DNA of 64,000 bases from Bacillota bacterium. Its GTDB lineage: Bacteria > Bacillota > Clostridia > Lachnospirales > Lachnospiraceae. Below, piece after piece: positions 18,003-26,579 of the stretch; position 1 is the stretch's first letter; each line of letters begins with the position of its first letter. The DNA lies in NCBI GenBank assembly GCA_023421505.1, contig JAEZTJ010000067.1, forward strand, positions 1-64,000. The letters are read 5' to 3'. The position numbers were made by a program, and so were the translations under genes. The notes beneath the pieces are model-generated. The model did not search any database, had not been told where the DNA came from, and was given only the letters and a program-made list of their open reading frames with translations.

Positions 18003-19547
18003 TCAATACCTGCTCTTAGTTTGCAGAATTATTTCTGCGGCTAGTTCTGCAGCCTGAATATTAGATGGTAGAACTATGATTCCGGCATCGGTGAGTTTCT
18101 GAACCTGTTTCGATCGGTTTTGGATATCCAAATCAGTACCGCATACAGAAGTAATAAAAGATATATACCTTCCGCCATTCTTCGACCTCGCCGCTTCAAC
18201 AGCATCAACGATAGCCTGCGCCGGATCTTCGTTGCAGCCATAGCCCAAAACACAATCCAGTAAAATAATAGCTACTTCCTCATCCTTACTTTCTTTACTG
18301 ATTCTTTCACTCCTAAGCCTTGTATCAATCATGGGATGAGGCATACCATCCGTAAAATAATCATCCCCCATATCTACAAGCGTATTTTCTTTACTAATTT
18401 CACAGTCCTCCAAAATAAACTCAGACTTCTTCGAAAGATTTGAATAGAAGGGACCTAATTTTTCCTCCAGCAAAAGCTTTGCTTCATAGCACAAGGTTCC
18501 TCCGGAATATAGTCCTCTAATGTATTTTTGTTTCGTACTGAATTTGCTGCATTCATACCGTGCTATTTGGCCGATATCCTGCTTTTCTAATTGAATATTT
18601 TCACTCATACCGAATAATACCAATAGCTGAGCAGCATCCTGCAGGTTTTTTGCAAAGCATACTCCGGCCCCTTCAAATACAGTACGGTCCCCGCCAAGAA
18701 AGCATGCAACAACCGGCTTTTGTATTGTCTTCGCAGCTTCCAATACCTTTTGCATTACAGATCGTTCGGGTGGTTTGGAGATAATTCCAATCACTTCTGT
18801 AGCCTCATCGTTTTTTAACGCTTCCAGCGCCTGAAGCATCATTTTTCCACCGATTTCTTCCCTTACATCCCGACCCCCTGTGCCGAGAGCCTGTGAAATT
18901 CCGCCGCCCATTCTATCTACCAGCACCAATACTTCCTGTAGCCCCGTACCGGCTGCCGCAACCAGACCGATATTTCCTTTTCTCACAACATTGGAAAATC
19001 CTAATGCAACACCGTTAATGATAGCTGTTCCGCAATCAGGTCCCATCATCAGTAAATTGTGTTCGATTGCAAAGTCTTTCAATTCATTTTCTTCTTCGAT
19101 AGAAACATTATCACTAAAAAGCAATACGTGCATACCATGCCTCATAGCCTTCATTGCTTCATGCTTTGCATAACCGCCCGGTATTGATACTATTGCAAAA
19201 TTGGGGGAGGCTATCTGCTTAACAGCAGCTTCTATTGATTTCACCTTTTTTTGATCAACTTTGATTTCCTCTTTATACTCAAACTGTTCCATCAAAATCT
19301 GCATCGCTTCTTTGATGCAGTCCTCACTATCTGCAAGAATACCAATGATCAGATCGTTTGGATTTGCTTTATTTTTTGTTTCTTCCTTTAAAACTCCGGC
19401 ATTTAACATCAATGCTTTATTATGTTCTGTTGCCATCATAACTGCAGCCTGCTTAACACCCGATATTTCAAGCAATCTACTTGAAAAGAGCATTAGCGTT
19501 ACAGAATCAAAATAGCAATTTTCCTTTACCTCATTGTAAGTAACCAT
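18003..19547 (-). CDS. fdrA: FdrA, succinyl-CoA-synthetase-like carbamoyltransferase subunit
   Basis: Protein of about 514 residues with the CoA-ligase-like Rossmann fold of FdrA. Typical segments are FDSVTLMLFSSRL near the start, VSIPGGYAKHEA, LLMMGPDCGTAIINGVALGF, GLVAAAGTGLQEV, ALGTGGRDVREEIGG and GDDYFTDGMPHPMIDTRLR. The last two are strongly conserved in E. coli FdrA. With DUF1116 and DUF2877 it is proposed to form oxamate carbamoyltransferase, which would feed carbamoyl phosphate to carbamate kinase. I place the start at 19547 (AGGAGG upstream, first segment aligned with E. coli FdrA); a longer frame would overlap DUF2877. The C-terminal domain is encoded separately at 17756-17929. Confidence 0.93.
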   Translation of the reverse strand: MVTYNEVKENCYFDSVTLMLFSSRLLEISGVKQAAVMMATEHNKALMLNAGVLKEETKNKANPNDLIIGILADSEDCIKEAMQILMEQFEYKEEIKVDQKKVKSIEAAVKQIASPNFAIVSIPGGYAKHEAMKAMRHGMHVLLFSDNVSIEEENELKDFAIEHNLLMMGPDCGTAIINGVALGFSNVVRKGNIGLVAAAGTGLQEVLVLVDRMGGGISQALGTGGRDVREEIGGKMMLQALEALKNDEATEVIGIISKPPERSVMQKVLEAAKTIQKPVVACFLGGDRTVFEGAGVCFAKNLQDAAQLLVLFGMSENIQLEKQDIGQIARYECSKFSTKQKYIRGLYSGGTLCYEAKLLLEEKLGPFYSNLSKKSEFILEDCEISKENTLVDMGDDYFTDGMPHPMIDTRLRSERISKESKDEEVAIILLDCVLGYGCNEDPAQAIVDAVEAARSKNGGRYISFITSVCGTDLDIQNRSKQVQKLTDAGIIVLPSNIQAAELAAEIILQTKSRY

Positions 19548-19557
19548 AATAAAACAA

Positions 19558-20403
19558 TTACCTCCTATCATTACAATGTACGAATAGCCCAAGCGCCACA
19601 TTGATCCCGATTAATAAATCTTTGCCGGAACTATGCCCAAGCTTTAAGATTCTCTGCACTGCAAGCTGTTCTTCTTTCACTCCGCCTGCATGATAAAAAT
19701 CATGTAACACATCAGAAAATTTTCCTTCACAGGCATATCTAAGAAATGCACCACTAATATCATTCGTTTCTTTCTTTTTCCTATCAATTTCTACTTTCAG
19801 ACATTTTAAAATTTCAGCAACAACCAAATTGCTTTGGTTATTGTACAGAACAGATAAAAATCCAACATTGAAATCATCTCCGGAGGGAGTAAGCCCTACG
19901 CCAAGTCCTATTAAACCCGAGCTGATTTGCGCTATTTTTAAATATTCTTTACGCTCAAACGATATATGAATTTTATGTATGCTTCTCATCAGTACCTCAT
20001 ACTGTGCCTTTTCCAGTGCTCCCAAAACTTTCTTTTTTCCTTCTTCTATTGCCTCCTCAACTATCATTTTTTGCAGATAAAGCTTCTTTCTATCGCTATC
20101 AGCTACAGGTAATACAGGGTCCCAGGCTTTTGCGTTTTCAATTCCAATTACAATTCTATCGTTTTGAATTTTATTATCCTTTACATAAAGCTTTTCTCCG
20201 ACATAAAAGCCTAGTTCTTCTACTTTATGCTTCAATAGAATTAAACTAATTGGCGTCTTTACACTGTTTTCATTTTGAAAGGAAAAAAGTAAATTATCTA
20301 AGCTAAAATTAACAGTATTCTTATAAATAGAATGAATTCTGATACTATGCTCCGACGTAAAAATGCAGCCTGCACTTGTAGCATACTCCGTTATATGATA
20401 CAT
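19558..20403 (-). CDS. DUF2877 protein, FdrA partner (YlbF/AllH-like)
   Basis: Protein of 281 residues in the DUF2877 family. The diagnostic segment GLGVGLTPSGDDFNVGFLSVL (near 165-185; key residues G-L-T-P-S-G-D-D) and the terminal GHSSGKDLLIGINVAL are present. Its E. coli homologue YlbF lies beside fdrA and is proposed to be the third subunit of oxamate carbamoyltransferase. It is the first structural gene after pucR, with AAGGAG before the ATG, and ends ten bases before the preferred fdrA start. Confidence 0.88.
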   Translation of the reverse strand: MYHITEYATSAGCIFTSEHSIRIHSIYKNTVNFSLDNLLFSFQNENSVKTPISLILLKHKVEELGFYVGEKLYVKDNKIQNDRIVIGIENAKAWDPVLPVADSDRKKLYLQKMIVEEAIEEGKKKVLGALEKAQYEVLMRSIHKIHISFERKEYLKIAQISSGLIGLGVGLTPSGDDFNVGFLSVLYNNQSNLVVAEILKCLKVEIDRKKKETNDISGAFLRYACEGKFSDVLHDFYHAGGVKEEQLAVQRILKLGHSSGKDLLIGINVALGLFVHCNDRR

Positions 20404-20526
20404 TTGAGCTCCTTTCTTATTACAATAACAATTATGTCCTTTAGAGGAATAAAAGTCACCATAACAGAGCCCAAAAAACGGAGGATACCATTAGGCAAAC
20501 TGCACAATAATTTTCATATAGTCAGA

Positions 20527-22224
20527 TTATTTTTTCGCTGTAATTTTTAACATTCTCAGCGCGAGCTGAAGCTTTAATAGCTCCTCAGAATTATCAAGCC
20601 TGGTATTTAATATAGACTTAATTTTTTCAATACGATATATTACAGTATTTCTATGAATGAACATACTTTTAGCTACGAGACTGACATTAGCATTACATAA
20701 AAAATATTGTTCCAAAGTCTTCATTAGCTCAGCTGCATCTTCTTTGTCATTTCTCATTAAAGGTCCAATCGTAGTTTCACAAAAGTTTTCAAGTAACTCA
20801 TCACTAACCGATGAAAATAAATGATAGATAGAATAATGATCAAAGAAGCTGACAGAAACATTGCTGTCAATAATCTGCGCGATACGAATAGCTTCCTGTG
20901 CCTGAAAATAGGTCTGTTTCATATGAATAAATTGATTGCAGGGCGTTCCGACACCAATATGCGGATTATAATTTTTACATACCTTATATATGACACGATA
21001 TATTTCCTGAATCTCCTCTGATAGAATTGTTTCCATCTGGTATCCGATTTCGTCGTTTTCCAATACCAAAAATGAGATAACCAGATTATATCTTTGTATT
21101 GTTACTCCTTTACGGTTATATTTTAATAATATATCATCTATAATACCTATCAGCTGCTTTTTCACCATTGCAAAACCTTCCTGCTTCTGCAGATAGTTTT
21201 CTTCATACTCAATGCTGTTACTCTCTAGTTTAACAACCATACACACATATTTCTTTTTCGGATTCATATTATATAATTCAGCCAAATGATTTGCAGCATT
21301 CACCGAGTTGATTTTACCCTCTAACAGATCATCAAAAAAGTCCTGCTTAAATTGGTGTCTCGCTTCTTCTATCTGCCTTGCTTTAATACGCTCCAGAGCA
21401 ATTGCAGTTCCGGCGGATTCTAAGGCAATGTATTCAATATTCGTAATTTTAAATACCGTTTCCCAGACTACAATATAACCATAATTTTTCTTATCCGCCC
21501 GTACTGGAAGTATTCGGCATATAATCTTATGCTCCTTTGAAGGATACTGCCTTTTTATCGCTTTGTTATACTTTTCTATATTTACTGAAATATCATCGAT
21601 GAAGCTCTGTTTAAAAACAGGCTGTTTTAAATTCAGGTTCAAATGTTCAAGCAGCGGATATTTATTATCCGAGTGCTCTGCATATGCAAGTAAATTCCAA
21701 TTGCTATCTACTATAATAATAGGATTATCAATCAGCTCACATACCTTCTGTGCGATGCTTTGGATGTCTCCGCCATTTAATGTGCACTGTGTAATAATAT
21801 TGTGAATCTTGACTGACTTTTGCAAAAGTGTATCTTCTCTTTTAAGAATCTGATTATTAATTACATTGGAAACCTGTGCCAAGGTATAACTGACAGGTAT
21901 TTTTATTATTGGAAAATTATATTTTTCTGCCTCTTGTAACATGATTTCCGGAATATCATCAAAATACCGCTTTACCTTAATCCCAATCCCCGCACAGTTT
22001 ATCTCTGATAGTTCTCGAATTACCTTGCGTTGCATTTTTTCATCGTCTTTAAAAATATAACCGGTTGTAAGTAAAAAGTCCCCTGCTGAAAGCCAATCAT
22101 AGGTATCAGGGTTATCAATAATATTTACATTAGATATTGCATTGTTTATTTCTTTTTTACCTGCAACCAGTTCAATGCCTGCTAAGTCTTCATTTTGAAG
22201 TAAAGCCTTGATTGTTAATACCAT
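20527..22224 (-). CDS. pucR: PucR-family transcriptional activator
   Basis: Regulator of about 565 residues. The N-terminal PucR sensor domain (about 5-125, with NVNIIDNPDTYDWLSAGDFLLTTGY) is followed by a CdaR/GGDEF-like central domain and a C-terminal PucR helix-turn-helix (about 505-560, with FIHRNTVIYRIEKIKSIL). B. subtilis PucR controls purine catabolism, and allantoin-type compounds are its effectors. Lying at the head of the cluster in the same direction, it probably activates the downstream genes. I set the start at 22224, where AGGAG has normal spacing; an ATG three codons earlier abuts the AGGAG. Confidence 0.92.
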   Translation of the reverse strand: MVLTIKALLQNEDLAGIELVAGKKEINNAISNVNIIDNPDTYDWLSAGDFLLTTGYIFKDDEKMQRKVIRELSEINCAGIGIKVKRYFDDIPEIMLQEAEKYNFPIIKIPVSYTLAQVSNVINNQILKREDTLLQKSVKIHNIITQCTLNGGDIQSIAQKVCELIDNPIIIVDSNWNLLAYAEHSDNKYPLLEHLNLNLKQPVFKQSFIDDISVNIEKYNKAIKRQYPSKEHKIICRILPVRADKKNYGYIVVWETVFKITNIEYIALESAGTAIALERIKARQIEEARHQFKQDFFDDLLEGKINSVNAANHLAELYNMNPKKKYVCMVVKLESNSIEYEENYLQKQEGFAMVKKQLIGIIDDILLKYNRKGVTIQRYNLVISFLVLENDEIGYQMETILSEEIQEIYRVIYKVCKNYNPHIGVGTPCNQFIHMKQTYFQAQEAIRIAQIIDSNVSVSFFDHYSIYHLFSSVSDELLENFCETTIGPLMRNDKEDAAELMKTLEQYFLCNANVSLVAKSMFIHRNTVIYRIEKIKSILNTRLDNSEELLKLQLALRMLKITAKK

Positions 22225-22577
22225 TTCTTTCATCTCCTATTATGCCAAATGCCTATTTTTTTACAATAAAGCTTTTTCCATGCATTATTGATTTTATTTA
22301 AAATAAAATATCTGTATTACAAAGATAAACAACTTAAGTCTGTCTTTTCCTAATGTATTTGCTATTATCATATCATATTTAGTATCAACTGTATTCTTTT
22401 TTTATATCTTATAACTTAATTTATCTGAGCGACAGTATTTAAGCGAGACTGGTGCTACTGCCTGCTGAAAAAAGGCCAACAACCTTTTGAATTTCAGGTT
22501 TGTTGACCTCCATGTTTTCTCAAGTTAGGATGCAATACGTCCTCTCATTTACCTTCCACCTGCATCGACCGCTGCTA
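22225..22577. other. Intergenic region upstream of pucR
   Basis: Very AT-rich, without a credible gene. It holds the bio-operon terminator at 22468-22508 and, at 22288-22306, a near-perfect AT palindrome (ATTTTATTTAAAATAAAAT) that could belong to a pucR promoter. I could not pick a convincing -35/-10 pair. Confidence 0.5.
22468..22508 (-). terminator. Terminator of the biotin operon
   Basis: Imperfect hairpin of about 12 bp (GGTCAACAAACCT pairing with AGGTTGTTGGCC on the minus strand, one bulge) followed by TTTTTT. It lies about 70 bp past the bioA stop codon. Confidence 0.8.
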
Positions 22578-23924
22578 CTAATAATTATCCAACGTATCTG
22601 CTATTGCGTTTGTACAGATATCTACTGCTTTACAAAGCTCCTCTTCATTTATGATCAGAGGTGGATTAAAATAGAGCACATTACCAAGAGGTCTTAAGAT
22701 CAGTCCCCTTTCAAGTGCTTTCTTATAGATCTGATATCCCATACGAATACTATAATCAAAACCGGATTTCGTATTCTTATCGGTAACCAGCTCTATTGCA
22801 TTTATAAGCCCAAGATGGCGAATTTCACCTACGTTCGGATGGTCTGCCAAAGCTTCTCCTAAACGCTTTTGCAGAAAGTCAGCTCGGATAGCTGCTTTTT
22901 CCAATACCTGCTCCTCATGAAGTATTTTCTGGACAGTAAGTGCAGCCGTGCATCCAAGTGGATTACCACTATAGGTATGACTATGCATGAATGCTTTCCC
23001 TTCATTATAATCCGCATAAAAAGCATCGTAGATTTGATCTGTTGTAATCGTAATAGCCATCGGCATATAACCACCGGTAAGTCCTTTTGATATACACATG
23101 ATATCAGGGCTTACTTTTGCATGATCAAATGCAAACATCTTACCAGTCCGTCCAAAGCCTGTAGCAATTTCATCCGCTATCAGTAATACGTTATATTCCT
23201 TACAGAGTGCATGAAGCTTCTTTAAATATAACGCAGGATATATTCTCATACCGGCACTGCCCTGCAACAAAGGCTCTACGATTATAGCACAGGTTTCCTC
23301 TGCGAACTTTGCAAAAGCATTTTCAGCATTTACAAAGCATTCACAGCTGCAATTATCCCGACTTCTTCCATAAGGACAGCGATAGCAATCCGGAGCTTCT
23401 ATCTGTATTGTATCCATCAGCATAGGATTATATATTTTCGCATACATGTCCATACTGCCAACGGATAAGGCACCAATCGTCTCACCATGATATCCCTCAG
23501 ATAAGCACATAAATCTGGTCTTTTGTCTATTACCTGTCTGATATTGATACTGGAAACTCATCTTCAATGCACATTCTATAGATGCTGAACCATTATCAGA
23601 AAAATTAAACTTTGTAAGACCTTTCGGAACAATTTTAGACAATTGTTCACAAAGCATTATGGCCGGTTCGTGTGAAAAATTTGCAAATATCACATGCTCC
23701 AGCTTATTAAGCTGATTTTTTATTGCTTCGTTGATTTTTGGGTTACAATGTCCGAGCAGATTGCACCACCAGGAGCTTACTATATCAATGTATTCCTTTC
23801 CGTCTTTGTCGTATAGATACACACCCTTCCCGTGATCTATGATGATTGGCTTCAATTCCTCATAATCCTTCATCTGAGAGCATGGATGCCAGATGTATTG
23901 TAAATCCTTTTCAACTAAATTCAT
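22578..23924 (-). CDS. bioA: Adenosylmethionine-8-amino-7-oxononanoate aminotransferase
   Basis: PLP aminotransferase of about 448 residues that converts 8-amino-7-oxononanoate to 7,8-diaminononanoate using SAM as amino donor. It begins with the BioA hallmark IWHPCSQMKDYE, has DIVSSWWCNLLGH, the PLP-binding IADEIATGFGRTGKMFA, and the active lysine in SKGLTGGYMPMA; HSHTYSGNPLGC follows. I prefer the ATG at 23924, with GGAG six bases upstream, over one ten codons earlier that lies inside a GC-rich hairpin. Last gene of the bio operon. Confidence 0.95.
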   Translation of the reverse strand: MNLVEKDLQYIWHPCSQMKDYEELKPIIIDHGKGVYLYDKDGKEYIDIVSSWWCNLLGHCNPKINEAIKNQLNKLEHVIFANFSHEPAIMLCEQLSKIVPKGLTKFNFSDNGSASIECALKMSFQYQYQTGNRQKTRFMCLSEGYHGETIGALSVGSMDMYAKIYNPMLMDTIQIEAPDCYRCPYGRSRDNCSCECFVNAENAFAKFAEETCAIIVEPLLQGSAGMRIYPALYLKKLHALCKEYNVLLIADEIATGFGRTGKMFAFDHAKVSPDIMCISKGLTGGYMPMAITITTDQIYDAFYADYNEGKAFMHSHTYSGNPLGCTAALTVQKILHEEQVLEKAAIRADFLQKRLGEALADHPNVGEIRHLGLINAIELVTDKNTKSGFDYSIRMGYQIYKKALERGLILRPLGNVLYFNPPLIINEEELCKAVDICTNAIADTLDNY

Positions 23925-23926
23925 AA

Positions 23927-24037
23927 TAATCTCCATCTGCCGCTTATGCGGCATTCATTTACTGAGCGAAAAGCACGCTTAGTGCTTTTTGCCGGTTGAA
24001 AAATGTACTTCTTTTCAACCTAATCTCCATCTGCCGC
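23927..24037 (-). repeat. 17-bp direct repeat flanking a hairpin cluster in the bioD-bioA spacer
   Basis: The 17-mer TAATCTCCATCTGCCGC occurs exactly at 23927-23943 and 24021-24037. Between the copies lie GCCGC/GCGGC, AAAAGCAC/GTGCTTTT and GGTTGAAAA/TTTTCAACC hairpins; a further GCGAATTTG/CAAATTTGC hairpin follows at about 24046-24071. The proximal copy supplies the bioA ribosome binding site. A related leader (CCATCTGCCGCTTAAGC) precedes cysK at 32767. Confidence 0.7.
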
Positions 24038-24080
24038 CAAAACCTGCGAATTTGGGCAGCGCACAAATTTGCCATATTCT

Positions 24081-24764
24081 CTATGCATATAATGCAGCAA
24101 GTACTTCCGTACTCATATTAATATCTATATCATTATCCTTTACAAATGCTATCACAGGAATGCCTGTAAGCTCCTCCACCATTTTCCTGTTGTCTAACTC
24201 CAGGATACTGCCTTCGTGGAAATGATTGAGTATAATTCCTTTTACAGTAATATTCCGGTTTCTCATATATTCCACGGAAAGAACAGTAGAATTGATAGTC
24301 CCGAGACCTGCATCAGCTACAAGGATTGTACATAGCTTCAGTTCTTTAATAATATCTTCTAGGAAAATATGTGAAGTATCATCGTATCTGATCGGACATA
24401 TAATCCCACCGCTGCCTTCCATTGTTATGTAATCATATTTTGCGGCTAATTTTTTATAAGCTGCCTTAACCACAGAAAGCTCTACAGGCTTCCCCTCAAT
24501 TTGGGCTGCGAGATGCGGGGATACTGCATTCTCATAAACATAGGAAACCAGATTATTTATATCCTCCCCTAATCCGGCAATGCGGTTCACAATATCTGCA
24601 TCCCCGGCGATTAGTCCCTTCTCTGTTTTCTCTGCTCCACTAAGTGCAGCTTTATAATAACCAGCCTTATAGCCTGCCTCCCTAAGCTTCTTGACGATTA
24701 ATGCCGTCACATATGTCTTGCCAATATCCGTACCGGTTGCCGTAACAAAAAGACCTTTACTCAT
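24081..24764 (-). CDS. bioD: Dethiobiotin synthetase
   Basis: Enzyme of 227 residues that carboxylates 7,8-diaminononanoate and closes the ureido ring with ATP. The P-loop TATGTDIGKTYVTA (8-21) and the metal/ATP motif MEGSGGIICPI (near 114-124) are intact. Its start overlaps the bioB stop by eight bases. A 156-bp spacer with hairpins separates it from bioA. Confidence 0.95.
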   Translation of the reverse strand: MSKGLFVTATGTDIGKTYVTALIVKKLREAGYKAGYYKAALSGAEKTEKGLIAGDADIVNRIAGLGEDINNLVSYVYENAVSPHLAAQIEGKPVELSVVKAAYKKLAAKYDYITMEGSGGIICPIRYDDTSHIFLEDIIKELKLCTILVADAGLGTINSTVLSVEYMRNRNITVKGIILNHFHEGSILELDNRKMVEELTGIPVIAFVKDNDIDINMSTEVLAALYA

Positions 24765-25728
24765 TCCATAACACCACCTTAAACTTAAGTTCCTCTAGCA
24801 TTTTCATATCCTGTTCAATTGTTATACCTGATGTTGTCAGCATATCACCTGAAATAGCCGCATTGGCACCGGACAGAAAGCACTGACGGCCTTTATCCGG
24901 AAGTAGCCCTCTTCCTCCCGCCAGACGAATGGATGCATTTGGTATCAGGAAGCGAAAGACTGCTACAATTTGGCACATTTCTTCATTTGATAATAGCTTG
25001 TTTGTCTCATAGGGCGTACCCGCTATGGGGTTAAGCATATTAACGGGGATTGACAGAACACCCAGCTCCCGAAGCGCAAGCACCATATCTATTCTGTCCT
25101 CCATTGTCTCGCCAAGGCCCATAATACCACCACTGCAAACATTTAGCCCGGCTTTCTTAGCAGCTTTAATTGCAGCAATTTTATCCTCATAAGTGTGAGT
25201 TGTGCAAACGTTAGGGAAGTTTCTTCGTGAAGTTTCAAGATTATTATGTATTCTTGTGACACCGGCTGCTTTCAGCTTAGCAAACTGAGCTTCCTCCAAA
25301 AGCCCGAAGGATACACAAACAGCAATATGGGTTCTTTCTCGAATAGCATGAACGCTCTCACACATCAAATCCACCTCGGCATCCGATAGTCTCTTACCGG
25401 AGGTTACGATAGAATATCTTAAGACACCACGCTCATCATTATATATCGCCTGCTCCACAATCGCTTCCTCATCAAGAAGTGGGTATTCCTCTGTTGCTGT
25501 AGGGTAAAAGGAGGATTGTGCACAATATTTACAATTCTCCGAGCATTTCCCGCTTTTTCCGTTAATTATCGTACAGATATCAAAAGCATTCCCGCAAAAT
25601 TTCTCTCGAATTTCATTCGCCGCCAGACAAAGCTCCTTAAGCGGCGCCTCACTTATTTCTAAAGCTTCATTTTTTGACAGTAAAGCACCTGCTAGCACCT
25701 TATTCTTTATTTCTTCCAATCTCAACAT
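24757..25728 (-). CDS. bioB: Biotin synthase (radical SAM)
   Basis: Inserts sulphur into dethiobiotin. The 323-residue protein has the radical SAM motif CSENCKYCAQS (about 57-67) with three cysteines for the 4Fe-4S cluster, and the 2Fe-2S and substrate segments YEDKIAAIKAAKKAGLNVCSGG and ASIRLAGGRG typical of BioB. The frame overlaps the bioY end by 29 bases, and GAGAGAGAG seven bases before the ATG lies within bioY, indicating translational coupling. Confidence 0.96.
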   Translation of the reverse strand: MLRLEEIKNKVLAGALLSKNEALEISEAPLKELCLAANEIREKFCGNAFDICTIINGKSGKCSENCKYCAQSSFYPTATEEYPLLDEEAIVEQAIYNDERGVLRYSIVTSGKRLSDAEVDLMCESVHAIRERTHIAVCVSFGLLEEAQFAKLKAAGVTRIHNNLETSRRNFPNVCTTHTYEDKIAAIKAAKKAGLNVCSGGIMGLGETMEDRIDMVLALRELGVLSIPVNMLNPIAGTPYETNKLLSNEEMCQIVAVFRFLIPNASIRLAGGRGLLPDKGRQCFLSGANAAISGDMLTTSGITIEQDMKMLEELKFKVVLWNE

Positions 25729-26305
25729 GATATAACTCTCTCTCTTTCATCCTTTGCCTTTTTATTATAGGAATTAAACGTTTTGCAAGTATTGCACTTA
25801 AAATACATAGCACAATATCGCCCGGAACCGCTAATAGAAAACAGTACAATAGCAGTGGCCATAGACCGATAGGACTGTTAATTACATAATTGCAGATAAA
25901 ATAGTAATAAACCATTCCCAGTAGATAAACTATTGCAAGTCCGGTAAAATTAGCAGCCATCAAGCGCTTAAGTGACGGCTTTGATCCCCTATACGCAATT
26001 ACTCCTGTCACATAGCTTGCCAGGCAGAAGCCTATGATATAACCAAAGCTTGGCTTGATCAGGTAGCCAAGGCCTCCTCCCTCAGTAAAAACCGGTAGGC
26101 CTATCAATCCCAATATAATATAGGTTCCAACGCTTGCCGCTCCAAGTCTGCCTCCAAGCAAAAGGCCTGCAAGCATGGTAAAAAGGAATTGCAGGGTAAA
26201 GGGGACAACGGGGATTGGAATTTTAATAAAAGCTCCAATCGCAATAAGTGCAGTAAATAGAGCACATAAAGCCATATTTTCTGCAGATAGTTTCCGATTA
26301 ATCAT
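25700..26305 (-). CDS. bioY: BioY biotin transporter (ECF S component)
   Basis: Membrane protein of 201 residues with six hydrophobic segments; substrate-specific subunit for biotin uptake with the shared ECF energising module. Typical sequence includes IKIPIPVVPFTLQFLFTMLAG, GGRLGAASVGTYIILGLIGLPVF and GGGLGYLIKPSFGYIIGF (each shortened here to family landmarks). It is the first gene of the operon behind a BirA-regulated promoter, combining salvage and synthesis. Confidence 0.95.
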   Translation of the reverse strand: MINRKLSAENMALCALFTALIAIGAFIKIPIPVVPFTLQFLFTMLAGLLLGGRLGAASVGTYIILGLIGLPVFTEGGGLGYLIKPSFGYIIGFCLASYVTGVIAYRGSKPSLKRLMAANFTGLAIVYLLGMVYYYFICNYVINSPIGLWPLLLYCFLLAVPGDIVLCILSAILAKRLIPIIKRQRMKERELYHVEIGRNKE

Positions 26306-26385
26306 TTTAAACTCACCAGCCTATTTTTTAATAATCCTTCACAGTGATAATTGATATCTTTAAGGACATCAATGAAGATGGAAGA

Positions 26386-26414
26386 ATTATCCCATAAAAA
26401 GACGAAATTGTCAA
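26386..26414 (-). promoter_or_regulatory. Promoter of bioY-bioB-bioD-bioA
   Basis: Minus-strand TTGACA (26409-26414) and GATAAT (26386-26391) with exactly 17 bp between them, about 80 bp upstream of bioY. The -35 hexamer lies in the left arm of the BirA-type operator, so bound repressor would block RNA polymerase. Confidence 0.85.
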
Positions 26415-26440
26415 CCTGTGTAATATTTAAAGTTGACAAT
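26407..26440. promoter_or_regulatory. BirA operator
   Basis: Perfect inverted repeat ATTGTCAAC (26407-26415) and GTTGACAAT (26432-26440) separated by 16 bp. Spacing and half-site match the known BirA/BioR-box type TTGTnAAC-N14-16-GTTnACAA of biotin operons. Biotinoyl-AMP-bound BirA would repress the operon when biotin is plentiful. Confidence 0.9.
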
Positions 26441-26462
26441 AATACTATTGATTTTTATAAAA

Positions 26463-26503
26463 CAAAAAAGAACCAAACCCGAAAGTTTGATTCTCTTCTT
26501 TAA
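26463..26503. terminator. Terminator-like repeat after the DUF6765-like gene
   Basis: AAAAAAGAA, then CAAACC-CGAA-AGTTTG with one mismatched pair, then TTCTCTTCTTT. It shares almost all of its sequence with the terminator at 5629-5664 and is placed to end the minus-strand gene at 26580-27779. Confidence 0.6.
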
Positions 26504-26579
26504 AAATGAACTATAAATACTATGATTTATTCTTCTCGTATAATATTATAGAACTCTTAATACAGGCTTTTACGGATGC

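Noticed and set aside
18003..19601. FdrA as a frameshift pseudogene
   Set aside because: The missing C-terminal segment is encoded separately with its own ribosome binding site, so the gene looks split, not broken.
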